Source: Gordonia amicalis NBRC 100051 = JCM 11271 (GTDB taxonomy: Bacteria; Actinomycetota; Actinomycetes; Mycobacteriales; Mycobacteriaceae). From it: 64,000 nt of DNA. Positions 1 to 8,183 of this stretch are shown piece by piece (the stretch's first letter is position 1; the number at the start of each line of letters is the position of its first letter). Under the pieces are notes generated by a model, which made no database searches, had not been told where the DNA came from, and saw only the letters and a program-made list of their open reading frames with translations. Position numbers and translations under genes: made by a program. Location of the stretch: positions 1 through 64,000 of the forward strand of contig NZ_BANS01000013.1 in the NCBI RefSeq assembly GCF_000332995.1, written 5' to 3'.

Positions 1-1209
1 ACGGTGCGACTGCGCGACATGGTTGATCGCCTGGTCTTCCGTCACGACCCCGACGCGGTCCGGGAACGCCGCCGCGAAGCCTTGGACAAGCGTGGGGTGT
101 GGACGGAGAACTTCGCCGACGGTACCGGTGAGATCACCGGCGTCATGGCCGCCGAAAACATCCGCATCGCCGAGAAGGCGGTGAAAGCGCTGGCCGACAC
201 CGTCTGCGCCCATGACGGCCGTAAACGCAACCAACGCAACTCCGATGCCATGTTCGCACTGCTGACCGGCACCGCCTTCGAGTGTCAGTGCCAGCGGGAG
301 GACTGCGACGCCGACATCCCCGACCCGGCTGAGGTGGTCCGGTCGGTGAGTACCGAGATCGTCATCCACGCCGTCACCGACCCCGCCACTCTCGACGGCG
401 CGCCCGGTATCGGCTGGGTCGACGGCCACGGCGTCATCTCCGACGAACACATTCGCGACCTCGCCAACCGGCCCGACGCGACCATCAAACCCATCACCCC
501 GGTCCGCACGGCACCCATACGTGTTGCCGCAGAGTCGGACTCGTCGGCCGGTGAAGACGAGGGCGACGCACAGTCGCGTCAGGTCGAGCGTTCGCGACCC
601 GACGCCGGTGCGACTGGTGAGCCGTCCGAGCCGAACTCGACGGATGCGCCGGAGGCGGCGTCGTCGGGTGTAGTCGTTGTCTATCCCGGTGCACAATCCG
701 CCGATCCCTACCGGTCCACCACCGCCTGCGCGAATTTCGTGCGCGTGCGCGACGGCTACTGCACCGAACCCGGCTGCCCGAGTTCAGCATTCGACAGCGA
801 CCTCGACCACGTCACCGAGTACGACCACACCAGCCCCACCCACGGCGGGGCGACGTCGAGTGAGAACCTGAACGCCAAATGCTGGTTCGGGCACCTGCAC
901 AAGACCTTCGGCGACTGGATCGATGCCCAGTACCGCGACGACGACGGCCACCTGGTCACCGAGTACCGCACTCCGGAGGGTTTCACCATGCTCGGTGACG
1001 CCGAAACGCTCGAGGACTTCTTCCCCAACCTGCGACGCATCCGCTACGAACAACCACCCCAGGCACCACCGACCCCTCGGGTCATCACCGGCGAGGACAC
1101 CCCGCCGCCCACCAACCGGCTTGCCAACAAACACGCACGCCGGCGGGCCGAACGTGCCCGCAACAAGAAGCAACGCCTCGCCGACCAGGCAGACCCGCCG
1201 CCGTTCTGA
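1..1209 (+). CDS. DUF222/HNH endonuclease domain protein (13E12-like family), 5'-truncated by window edge
   Basis: The frame is open from base 1, so the true start lies outside the window. The visible 402 codons show the helical DUF222 type region, a low-complexity acidic and Ser-rich linker (about residues 175-225), and a C-terminal HNH nuclease module. That module has CTEPGC, the DLDHV motif with the metal-proximal His, and a late N-x2-C-x4-H segment followed by FGDW. A basic tail rich in Arg and Lys ends the protein. This family (the 13E12 repeat proteins of M. tuberculosis) is multi-copy in Mycobacteriales, and its cellular role is not established. Nuclease activity is inferred from the HNH residues only. 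The next gene is convergent. Confidence 0.85.
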   Translation, partial: TVRLRDMVDRLVFRHDPDAVRERRREALDKRGVWTENFADGTGEITGVMAAENIRIAEKAVKALADTVCAHDGRKRNQRNSDAMFALLTGTAFECQCQREDCDADIPDPAEVVRSVSTEIVIHAVTDPATLDGAPGIGWVDGHGVISDEHIRDLANRPDATIKPITPVRTAPIRVAAESDSSAGEDEGDAQSRQVERSRPDAGATGEPSEPNSTDAPEAASSGVVVVYPGAQSADPYRSTTACANFVRVRDGYCTEPGCPSSAFDSDLDHVTEYDHTSPTHGGATSSENLNAKCWFGHLHKTFGDWIDAQYRDDDGHLVTEYRTPEGFTMLGDAETLEDFFPNLRRIRYEQPPQAPPTPRVITGEDTPPPTNRLANKHARRRAERARNKKQRLADQADPPPF

Positions 1210-1213
1210 CGGG

Positions 1214-1240
1214 TCACGTGTCCTGCGTCGTCGCACGTGA
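1214..1240. terminator. possible bidirectional terminator hairpin
   Basis: TCACGTG at 1214-1220 and CACGTGA at 1234-1240 form a 7-bp stem with a 13-nt loop in the 47-bp gap between two convergent genes. No T-run follows on either side, so support is positional only. Confidence 0.25.
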
Positions 1241-1256
1241 GTCGTCGAACTCGAGC

Positions 1257-1742
1257 TCAGCCGTCCTGTGCGTCCAGCTTCGCCGCGACGTCGGCGGGGA
1301 AGCCGCCAGAGGCGATCGGGCCCCATCGCGTCGGGGTGATGCGGATCAGCGACTTGCCCTGCATGCGCATCGCGGCACGGTACTCATCCCAGTCCGGATG
1401 TTCGCCGGAGATGCTGCGGAAGTAGTCGACGAGGGCGTCCTCGGCCTCGGGCATGTCCAGGACCTCGGCGTCTCCGTCGACCTGGACCCAGGCGCCGTTG
1501 AACTCGTCGGACAGCACGACGACGCTCGCCACCGGGGTGGAGCGGAGGTTCGTCGCCTTCGCGCGACCCGGATAGGTCGAGATCACGATGCGGCCGTCGG
1601 CATCGACGCCGCCGGTCACCGGCGACAGCTGCGGGCTGCCGTTCGATCGGACGGTGCTGAGGATCATCTTGTGACGGGGCCGGATGAAGTCCAGCAGTCC
1701 GGCACGGTCGACGGCATCGGCTTTCGCAACGGTTCTGGCCAT
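1257..1742 (-). CDS. PPOX-class (split beta-barrel) F420/FMN-dependent oxidoreductase
   Basis: This 161-residue protein has the pyridoxamine 5'-phosphate oxidase-like split barrel: an N-terminal helix, then LSTVRSNGSPQLSPV, a central barrel strand with GRAKATNLRSTP, and the C-terminal RITPTRWGP strand. This pattern is typical of the actinobacterial PPOX F420-dependent group (Rv1155/Rv2074-like). Such proteins bind F420 or flavin and reduce varied substrates. The natural substrate cannot be read from sequence. It is a stand-alone cytosolic protein with the usual family length. The ATG at 1742 fits the family N-terminus, and the next gene on this strand ends 22 bp upstream. Confidence 0.85.
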   Translation of the reverse strand: MARTVAKADAVDRAGLLDFIRPRHKMILSTVRSNGSPQLSPVTGGVDADGRIVISTYPGRAKATNLRSTPVASVVVLSDEFNGAWVQVDGDAEVLDMPEAEDALVDYFRSISGEHPDWDEYRAAMRMQGKSLIRITPTRWGPIASGGFPADVAAKLDAQDG

Positions 1743-1764
1743 GCCGACGACCTTACGCCGACGT

Positions 1765-2940
1765 CTACGTCGGCAATGCGGCGATCAACCCGGCGAGGAT
1801 CGCCGACACCGGTGGTTCCTGCTTGCCGTCGACGGTGATGTCGTCGTCACTGTTCACCAGGATGATGATGGTCGTGTCGGAATCGTAGTTGTGGAACAGC
1901 GACGAGTTGAAGCCCGGGAAATCGCCGTCGTGGCCCCACCAGCCGTCCCGATTGCCGATACCGATGCCATACCCCGCGGTGGCGGTGTTCGGCGGCGGAG
2001 ACGTGAGGATCGAGTCGCGACGCAACTGCTGGGTGGACGCGTTGAGCACCGCCCGGCCGGTGAACAGGGCATCGCCCCAGCGCTGCAGGTCGTCGAGGGT
2101 CGAGATCACCGCGCCCGCAGTGAAGGCGAAGGACGGATTCCAGTCGGTGGAGTCGACGGTCTTCCCGGCCGGCTGACCCTGGCTGGTCACGCCGTCGACG
2201 TGGGGATCGGGGATGTCGACGGATCCGCCCGGCCAGGACGAATCGTCCATGCCCAGCGGGCCGAAGATCCGTTCGTCGAAGACGTCGCGGATCGGTTGCC
2301 GCAGGACCCTCTCGATGAGGAGCCCCAGCAGCACGTAGTTGGTGTTCGAGTACTGCCAGCCGTCCCCAGGCGCGAAGGCCGGTGGCAACGTCTTCGAGGC
2401 GTCGACGAGTTCGGTTGGCGCCCAGTCATATCCGGGATCGGAGAAGAATCTCTGCGTGAAGGTGTCGGACAGGGTGTACGACGGGATGCCACTGGTCATG
2501 TCTGCGACCTGACGGACGGTGGCGTTCCCGTTGGGGGCGCCGGGGATGTACTTGCTGATCGGATCATCGAGCGAGACCCGCGCGTCCTGGACGAGTTGCA
2601 GCAGGATCGTCGCGGTCATCGTCTTGGTGAGCGAACCGATACGGGTGTGATCGGACGCGGTGATCGGCCGATCCCGTCCCTTGACAGCCGTGCCGGCCGT
2701 TCCCGTCCAGATACCCGACGGTGAGATGACGCGAGCGATGACGCCGGGGAAGCCGCCGGTGGACTGGAGGTCGTCGAGCACCTTCTGGAATGCGGCGCTG
2801 CTCTCGACCGACACCGATGAGGGGGTGCTCGACCCGTCGGAAGCCGTCTGGGACGTCGAGCAGGCGGCGAGGCCGAGCACCGCTGTCACGCCGAACACCA
2901 GGACTCGTAGGACAGCGGGGCGCACGGGCCGACGGATCAT
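1765..2940 (-). CDS. beta-lactamase/D-Ala-D-Ala carboxypeptidase family lipoprotein (serine hydrolase)
   Basis: Class C beta-lactamase-like fold. SLTK is the SxxK nucleophile motif, QYSNTNY is the YxN motif, and WGHDGDFPGF is the HxG-type third motif. I place the start at the ATG at 2940 rather than an in-frame ATG 42 bp upstream, because it gives a clean lipoprotein signal: MIRRPVRP, a hydrophobic stretch, then the lipobox LGLAAC. The mature protein (about 365 residues, Ser/Thr-rich linker first) would be anchored outside the membrane. Members include DD-peptidases, esterases and beta-lactamases; which applies here is not evident. It is a monocistronic-looking gene. Confidence 0.85.
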   Translation of the reverse strand: MIRRPVRPAVLRVLVFGVTAVLGLAACSTSQTASDGSSTPSSVSVESSAAFQKVLDDLQSTGGFPGVIARVISPSGIWTGTAGTAVKGRDRPITASDHTRIGSLTKTMTATILLQLVQDARVSLDDPISKYIPGAPNGNATVRQVADMTSGIPSYTLSDTFTQRFFSDPGYDWAPTELVDASKTLPPAFAPGDGWQYSNTNYVLLGLLIERVLRQPIRDVFDERIFGPLGMDDSSWPGGSVDIPDPHVDGVTSQGQPAGKTVDSTDWNPSFAFTAGAVISTLDDLQRWGDALFTGRAVLNASTQQLRRDSILTSPPPNTATAGYGIGIGNRDGWWGHDGDFPGFNSSLFHNYDSDTTIIILVNSDDDITVDGKQEPPVSAILAGLIAALPT

Positions 2941-3021
2941 CCCGTGATGATCTCTCGCAGACGACTCGAACAGCCAGTCCATCTCGGTATCTGGCGCAGA
3001 ATTCGCGCTGTCCGGTTTACC

Positions 3022-4326
3022 TCAGACCCGATGCGCGAAGAGAGCCGCCACCGGGTAGATGTCGAGTGCGGTGGCGACCTTGGCCTCGATGGCCCGTTGC
3101 CGCTGCATCGTCCCGAAACCGCCGGCGGTGGGCCGGTCGGGGATCGTGTCTCCCGAATCGACGACACTCCAGGAGGATCCGGCCTCGACGAGGGAACGGT
3201 GCTTGATCGAGTAGTAGACCGGCATCGGCACGACCGCGACGCCCGGGTCCCCGGCCGCAGCCGCCATCAGGTGGGGGTGGAATCGCGTGCTGATCCAGGT
3301 GTTGCCCTGCCCTGCGGGCAGCCCGTCGAGCCAGACGTCACGGAAACTGAGGATGCGTGCGCCGTCGAGTCGAGACCCGAGACGGAACGGGACCTCGTAG
3401 TCGTGTCCCGGGATTCCCTCGACGACGGTGACCCCGGTTCCCGGTACCTCCCAGGCGTCGAGGGTGTCGTGCACGAACCCGGCGAGCGCCTCCGCTCCGG
3501 ATCCGCGTGAGCCGGTGAACTTCTCGGTGAGGTCCGACTGCAGACACAGCACCACACCGTGACCGTGACCCGGTGCGTCGGCGGGAGTCTCGTCGCGGTA
3601 GATCGCCGGTTGCGGACGGTTGAGTGCGAGCCAGGCGTCGTCCCCGGAGTTCCGCACGCCCGCGACCCCATCGAGCGCCTGCGCCGACGGCGTGTCACGC
3701 ACATCGATGATGTCGAAGGTGCCCAGCGCCGTGGCCAGGGCGGTCCACGCGGGTTCGGAGACGGTGGGCACCAGTCCCTGCCCGGTGGCCACGGCCCTCG
3801 CTCCCGATCTGCCCGATACCGCGGCGGCCCCCACGAGCAGCGAAACATGATGCGGCCACACGGTGTTCACATATCCGCCGCCGAGCAGATGGATGGTGGT
3901 CGCCGTGTGGAGGAGGTTGATACCGGCGCTCAGCCGCGGTGCCAGGCCGGAGTCGAGGACAGCCCGGCCGACCCACGCCCACGGGGCGTCGGGTTCGATG
4001 CCGGGGGCGTGGTTCGTGAGTTGCCAGAGCGTGTCGACGACGAGCAGGTTCGGGTGCGCGTCACCCATCAAGGCGGTCGCCGACCCGGGGTTGTGGCAGT
4101 CCAGGATCACCGTCGCGTGGGGACGGATGCGCGTGAGGTGGCGCAGCCAGGTGCGCGCGATGAGTTCGTCGCCGTAGTTGGGGTATCCGGTCGGTGCGAT
4201 CAGGTAGATGACCTCACCGGAGCCCAGGGCGCGTCCGACGTAGGACTCACCGGCCCGGCGTCGTGCCGATGCCCCCATGCGGCTCGCCAGCCCGCGAAGT
4301 CGCGGCACCTGCCCCCATTCCCTCAT
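3022..4326 (-). CDS. polysaccharide pyruvyl transferase family protein
   Basis: A 434-residue protein matching the PS_pyruv_trans fold. It has an N-terminal GYPNYGDELIARTWL segment (the NxGDE signature), a middle LLGGGYVNTVWPHH glycine loop, and the C-terminal TRFHPHLMAAAAGDPGVAVVP element, where family members have H and pocket residues. Enzymes of this fold move pyruvate from phosphoenolpyruvate to hydroxyls of cell-wall or exopolysaccharide sugars. No glycosyltransferase or export gene lies nearby, so the acceptor is unknown. The basic N-terminus (RMGASARRRAGES) looks cytosolic. The role is inferred from family; activity on a glycan is not proven for this orphan type. Confidence 0.75.
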   Translation of the reverse strand: MREWGQVPRLRGLASRMGASARRRAGESYVGRALGSGEVIYLIAPTGYPNYGDELIARTWLRHLTRIRPHATVILDCHNPGSATALMGDAHPNLLVVDTLWQLTNHAPGIEPDAPWAWVGRAVLDSGLAPRLSAGINLLHTATTIHLLGGGYVNTVWPHHVSLLVGAAAVSGRSGARAVATGQGLVPTVSEPAWTALATALGTFDIIDVRDTPSAQALDGVAGVRNSGDDAWLALNRPQPAIYRDETPADAPGHGHGVVLCLQSDLTEKFTGSRGSGAEALAGFVHDTLDAWEVPGTGVTVVEGIPGHDYEVPFRLGSRLDGARILSFRDVWLDGLPAGQGNTWISTRFHPHLMAAAAGDPGVAVVPMPVYYSIKHRSLVEAGSSWSVVDSGDTIPDRPTAGGFGTMQRQRAIEAKVATALDIYPVAALFAHRV

Positions 4327-4388
4327 GGTGAGAGACTACGGCGGCGGGGCGGCGGCGCGACTCGGCGCTTCGCGAGAAGCGATCCCGG

Positions 4389-6020
4389 TCACGCGAATGT
4401 GGCGCGGAGGTAAGCCAGGACCGCGGCGGCGTCGTCGAGCGGGCCGCGGTAACCGAGATAGCCGTCCGGGCGGATGACGAAGGCCGTCGAACCGTCCGGT
4501 CGGTATCCGGCGGCGAAGAGGCCTTCGGTGTCGCGGAGCAACGGCAGGTCGGTGCTGCCGACCTGCGCGGTCGGTGCCGCCACCACGTGTACGGTCATGT
4601 GCCCGCGTGCCGCCGCGGTGATCTCCGCGGCCAGGCCTTCGAGCACGGCGACGTCCTCGGCACCCGAGGTCGCGTCGGCGTACAACACGAGCGAGTGGTC
4701 GACGCCGCCCAGCAAGGAGAACAGCCGGAGCGGGTGATTCACCGATTCGCGACCGAGCCCTGCGGCGTCCGGGGCCCGTTCCCCTGCCCGCGGTGCCGAC
4801 GGCGTGCCGGGGACCGTCGAACCCGCGGTGAACGGGCTGTCGGCGTAGGAGATCAGCAGCTGGGCTTCGCGGCGCGTCACGAAGTCGACGTCGGTGGAAT
4901 CGGTGCCGATGCCCTCCCGAGCGTCGCGGACCGTACGTCCGACGACCTCCTCACCGACCGGTCGTCGTTCCAGGTCATAGCTGTCGAGCAGGCCGGGTGC
5001 CGCGACGCCGTCGACGGCCAGCGCCAGCTTCCACGCGAGGTTGTGGGCGTCCTGCACACCGGTGTTCATCCCCTGAGCGCCGGTGGGCGGATGGATGTGC
5101 GCGGCATCGCCGGCCACGAACACCCTTCCGCGACCGTAGGAATCGACGATCCGATGGCTGATGCGGAACACCGACGACCAGCGCATGTCCGACACAGTGG
5201 CGGGTTCGGGTGACAACCGGTCGACGACGGCCTGGATGTGGGACAGCTCGGGCGTGCGGGTGCCCTCGAAACCATGCGCGACACCGTCCCCGCCGGAGGT
5301 CTCGCCGATCGCGAGTTCGTCGGGTACGAGCATCGACATGCGATACCGTCCGCGGCCCGGTAGCGGGATGCACACCAGCAGGTCGTCGGTGGTGCCGTCG
5401 CCGGCCTGATGCATCGCGCGGATCGCGTAGCCACGGGGCATCGACCAGTCCACGGCCACGTCGCCCAGCATGTACTGCTCGGCGAACGCACCGCCCTCGA
5501 AGCTCAGACCGAGACCCTTGCGAACCGTGCTGTGCGCGCCGTCGGCGCCGATCAGATATGACGCGCGGACCTGGGTCTCGCCACCGTCCGCGTCGGCCAG
5601 CGTGACGGTGACGCCGTCGACGTCCTGCTCGAACGCCGACACCCGCACGCCGCGTTCGATCTCGGCATCGAGGTCGGTGAGCCGGTCTCGCAGGACGCGC
5701 TCGGTGGCGTATTGCGGCAGCAGGTGGAAGCGGAAGGGGACATCGTCCGGCGTGGACAGGTCGATCCGTGAGACCTCAGAACCATTGACGTACACCAACT
5801 GCCCGCGCATCTCCATACCCGCGTCCAGGATCGGCTCGAGAACCCCCATGCTCTCGAACACCTCGAGGGTCCGTGGCTGAATCCCAACGGCCTTCGCGTA
5901 CTGGGGAGGGTCGAGAAGGGGGTCGACGATCCGCACCCGGACCCCTCGCCGGCGGAGTTCGATGGCAGCGGTCAGACCGATCGGGCCCGCGCCCGCGACC
6001 AGTACGTCTACGTCATTCAC
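4389..6020 (-). CDS. FAD-dependent aromatic-ring monooxygenase (PheA/TfdB type)
   Basis: Class A flavoprotein monooxygenase of 543 residues. The N-terminal Rossmann motif is VAGAGPIGLTAAIELRRRG. A mid-region DG motif (LIGADGAHSTVRKGLG) is followed by the FAD ribityl motif GRVFVAGDAAHIHPPTGAQGMN. The C-terminus is the thioredoxin-like domain seen in phenol 2-monooxygenase relatives. I start at the GTG at 6020 because GAAAGGGG lies 6 nt upstream; an in-frame ATG 36 bp further has none and only adds a poor extension. The family hydroxylates phenolic rings using NAD(P)H and O2; the substrate is unknown. There are no ring-cleavage genes beside it. A 6-bp hairpin at 4366-4381 follows the stop. Confidence 0.85.
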   Translation of the reverse strand: MNDVDVLVAGAGPIGLTAAIELRRRGVRVRIVDPLLDPPQYAKAVGIQPRTLEVFESMGVLEPILDAGMEMRGQLVYVNGSEVSRIDLSTPDDVPFRFHLLPQYATERVLRDRLTDLDAEIERGVRVSAFEQDVDGVTVTLADADGGETQVRASYLIGADGAHSTVRKGLGLSFEGGAFAEQYMLGDVAVDWSMPRGYAIRAMHQAGDGTTDDLLVCIPLPGRGRYRMSMLVPDELAIGETSGGDGVAHGFEGTRTPELSHIQAVVDRLSPEPATVSDMRWSSVFRISHRIVDSYGRGRVFVAGDAAHIHPPTGAQGMNTGVQDAHNLAWKLALAVDGVAAPGLLDSYDLERRPVGEEVVGRTVRDAREGIGTDSTDVDFVTRREAQLLISYADSPFTAGSTVPGTPSAPRAGERAPDAAGLGRESVNHPLRLFSLLGGVDHSLVLYADATSGAEDVAVLEGLAAEITAAARGHMTVHVVAAPTAQVGSTDLPLLRDTEGLFAAGYRPDGSTAFVIRPDGYLGYRGPLDDAAAVLAYLRATFA

Positions 6021-6171
6021 ACCGAACCCCTTTCGTCGGTCGGCGAGTGCCGACACTCGCAGGCATTATTCTCCGTGCGGCCGAGCTCGGGCGTGGGACT
6101 GGGAAAACGTGGCACAGCTTCGATTCTCGGCACTGCATTGTCGGATGTCCGGCACCGCGGACCGACCGGGC

Positions 6172-6567
6172 TCAGCGCGGGATCGACGACGGTCCGAGGG
6201 TCTCGGCCCCCAGCGCGGTGACCCGCGCGCGGAGTTCGCGATCGGCGGTGACGACCACTCGACGACGGTCGGGGTGCCGGCCCACGACGTCGACGATCAT
6301 GTCGTCGCCGACCGCCTGCGCCTCCACCACCGTGACGCCGGGGACCGACGCGATCCCCCGAGCCCTGCCCTCGACGACGAGCATGATCGCGAGCGGACCG
6401 GTCAACGCCTCGATACCTGGGGCAGCGAGTTCAGCGAGACGATCCCGCAAGCGCTCCGCCGCACCCCGACGGTCTCGCCACCATCCGTCCGGCACCGATC
6501 CGACGACATTCGCACCGTCCACGACGAGCAGCGGGACGTCGAGGTGCGACGGCGTCGGATCGGTCAT
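6172..6567 (-). CDS. small NYN/PIN-like domain protein (often labelled NTP pyrophosphohydrolase)
   Basis: A 131-residue protein opening with PLLVVDGANVVGSVPDGWW, a typical NYN/PIN-type first strand with an acidic residue after it, and ending in RRVVVTADRELRARVTALG, where a second acidic position fits a PIN-like metal site. Homologues in mycobacteria carry the label NTP pyrophosphohydrolase, but I see no MazG or Nudix motif. A nuclease-like fold is the better reading. The ATG at 6567 puts the conserved strand close to the N-terminus. The FAD-linked oxidase gene begins upstream on the same strand, with a 61-bp gap, so co-transcription is possible. Confidence 0.6.
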   Translation of the reverse strand: MTDPTPSHLDVPLLVVDGANVVGSVPDGWWRDRRGAAERLRDRLAELAAPGIEALTGPLAIMLVVEGRARGIASVPGVTVVEAQAVGDDMIVDVVGRHPDRRRVVVTADRELRARVTALGAETLGPSSIPR

Positions 6568-6628
6568 GACCCCATCAGTCCACGGATCGGCGTGGTCGCG
6601 CAACCCCCGTCGGCCGACTGCCCGGGTG

Positions 6629-8056
6629 TCAGACGATGTCGCCGTGGCAGAACCTGTCGTGCGGGTCGAGCGTCGCCTTGATCTCCAGGAGCCGACGACG
6701 GTGTTCGACGCTGTAGGACTCTGCGGCGCGGCCGGCGCGTTCGGCTCCCGACGTGAAGTTCAGGTACGTCGCACCCGTGACATAGGGCGCGAGCTCGGTG
6801 CGGGTGACGCGCAGCGTCGATTCGACGGCCAACGCCACATGGGGATCGGGGACGATCGACATGAGTTCGAGGAGGAACTGTCCGGAGCGTGCCCGATCGT
6901 TCGCCGCCCGGGCGGCTCCGCGCGCGATTGCGCCGTCGGCGTGGCGGATCTCGGCGGAGACGATGAGCGGTGCCGAGCCCGGTGCCGGCCGGCTGCGTCC
7001 GGCGATGACGTCGATCGCCTCGTCCTGCAGGTCGTCGAACCATTCGGTGGTGACCATGACCGGCATCGGTTCGGTGGGGTCCATGCTGATCGCGTCCGCT
7101 GCCGCGAACGGCATCTCGTCCCACAGGTCGACGAGGGGTGTCCGCCAGTTCCGCCACTCGTCGACGACCGCGCGGCCGGCGGCGATGTCACCGGACCAGC
7201 AGCCACGCACCACCGCAAAACTGCCGCCGCGCAACGGTTCCGGAACGTCGTCGGTGGGCGGGAGATTCAGGATGGTGACCGCCGAGGTCAGTTCCTCGCG
7301 CTGGGCCGGTGCCCAGTCCCGGAACCGGCGCATGATCTCCTCGGCCTCGGTGACCGGGTAGAACAAGTTGCCCGCGTACACGGTCGCGACGTCGGCGAGG
7401 GCGATCTCCATCGAGGTGACGACGCCGAGGCTGCCGGCTCCACCGCCCTTCAGAGCCCAGAAGATGTGCGGGAAGCTCGCGTCGCTGACGCGGATCGGGG
7501 TGCCGTCGGGGGTCACGAGATCGAAGGCGAGCACGGCGTCCGACCCCAGACCGAAGCGGCGTCCGAGCCAGCCGAAACCGCCCCCGAGGGTGTAGCCGAC
7601 CGCGCCGACGGTGCTCGCCGAACCCATCAGGGGTGCGAGTCCGTACGGGACCGCGGCATCGAGGACCATCTTCCAGGTGGCGCCGGCGGCGACCCGGGCG
7701 GTCCGCGTGACGGGGTCGACGGTCACCGACGTGAGGCGGGAAGTATTGATGAGGAGACTGCCGTCGGCCGGTACGCCGGTCCCGTGACCGGTTGCCTGGA
7801 CCGTGATCCGCAGATCTTCCTCGGCGGCGAACCGCACGGCTTCGACCACGTCGAAATGGTTCTCCGGGATCGCGATCACCGATGGTCGGTGGATGACGAG
7901 CCGGTTGAAACCGGCGCGGGCCTCGCGAAAACCCGCATCTCCGGGGCCGAGTACCTCGCCGGCGATCCGGTGGCGCAACTGTGCGAGCACCGAGGTGCGG
8001 GTGCGGACGATCAACCGTTCGGGTCGGCCGGTCGGTGAGGTGGGTGTCGGGGTCAT
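6629..8056 (-). CDS. FAD-linked oxidase, berberine-bridge-enzyme type
   Basis: 475 residues with a PCMH-type FAD domain and a C-terminal BBE motif. IAIPENHFDVVEAVRFA and QATGHGTGVPADGSLLINT cover the FAD-binding start. GAVGYTLGGGFGWLGRRFGLGSDAVL is the flavin loop region, given here as the key glycines only, and CHGDIV sits at the end near the usual NY-containing BBE tail. The His of GHGTG could carry an 8-alpha FAD bond. The Cys that gives bicovalent FAD in true BBEs is absent (PLMGSASTVG occupies the site). The family oxidises sugars, alkaloids or antibiotic intermediates. The large SARP gene ends 124 bp upstream on the same strand, with candidate SARP repeats in the gap. Confidence 0.8.
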   Translation of the reverse strand: MTPTPTSPTGRPERLIVRTRTSVLAQLRHRIAGEVLGPGDAGFREARAGFNRLVIHRPSVIAIPENHFDVVEAVRFAAEEDLRITVQATGHGTGVPADGSLLINTSRLTSVTVDPVTRTARVAAGATWKMVLDAAVPYGLAPLMGSASTVGAVGYTLGGGFGWLGRRFGLGSDAVLAFDLVTPDGTPIRVSDASFPHIFWALKGGGAGSLGVVTSMEIALADVATVYAGNLFYPVTEAEEIMRRFRDWAPAQREELTSAVTILNLPPTDDVPEPLRGGSFAVVRGCWSGDIAAGRAVVDEWRNWRTPLVDLWDEMPFAAADAISMDPTEPMPVMVTTEWFDDLQDEAIDVIAGRSRPAPGSAPLIVSAEIRHADGAIARGAARAANDRARSGQFLLELMSIVPDPHVALAVESTLRVTRTELAPYVTGATYLNFTSGAERAGRAAESYSVEHRRRLLEIKATLDPHDRFCHGDIV

Positions 8057-8150
8057 TCGGTGAGTCCTCGGGTGTGGCCGGCTCGGCCGGCGCGGGCGTT
8101 CTTCTGGTCTCCGGTCGGCCCGGATTCGCAGACCAGATTTCCCGACGGGG

Positions 8151-8183
8151 CTTGGAGGCGACTTGAGGCGGACTTGAGCCTCA
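8151..8183 (-). promoter_or_regulatory. three 11-bp-spaced direct repeats, candidate SARP operator
   Basis: On the minus strand three consecutive 11-bp units end in CTCAAG, CTCAAG and TCCAAG; the first two share the heptamer CTCAAGT. An 11-bp direct-repeat period is the known binding pattern of SARP regulators. The block lies about 95 bp upstream of the FAD oxidase start and overlaps the stop codon of the SARP gene itself. No good -10 hexamer follows at the expected 8-bp distance, so the site is a candidate only. Confidence 0.4.
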
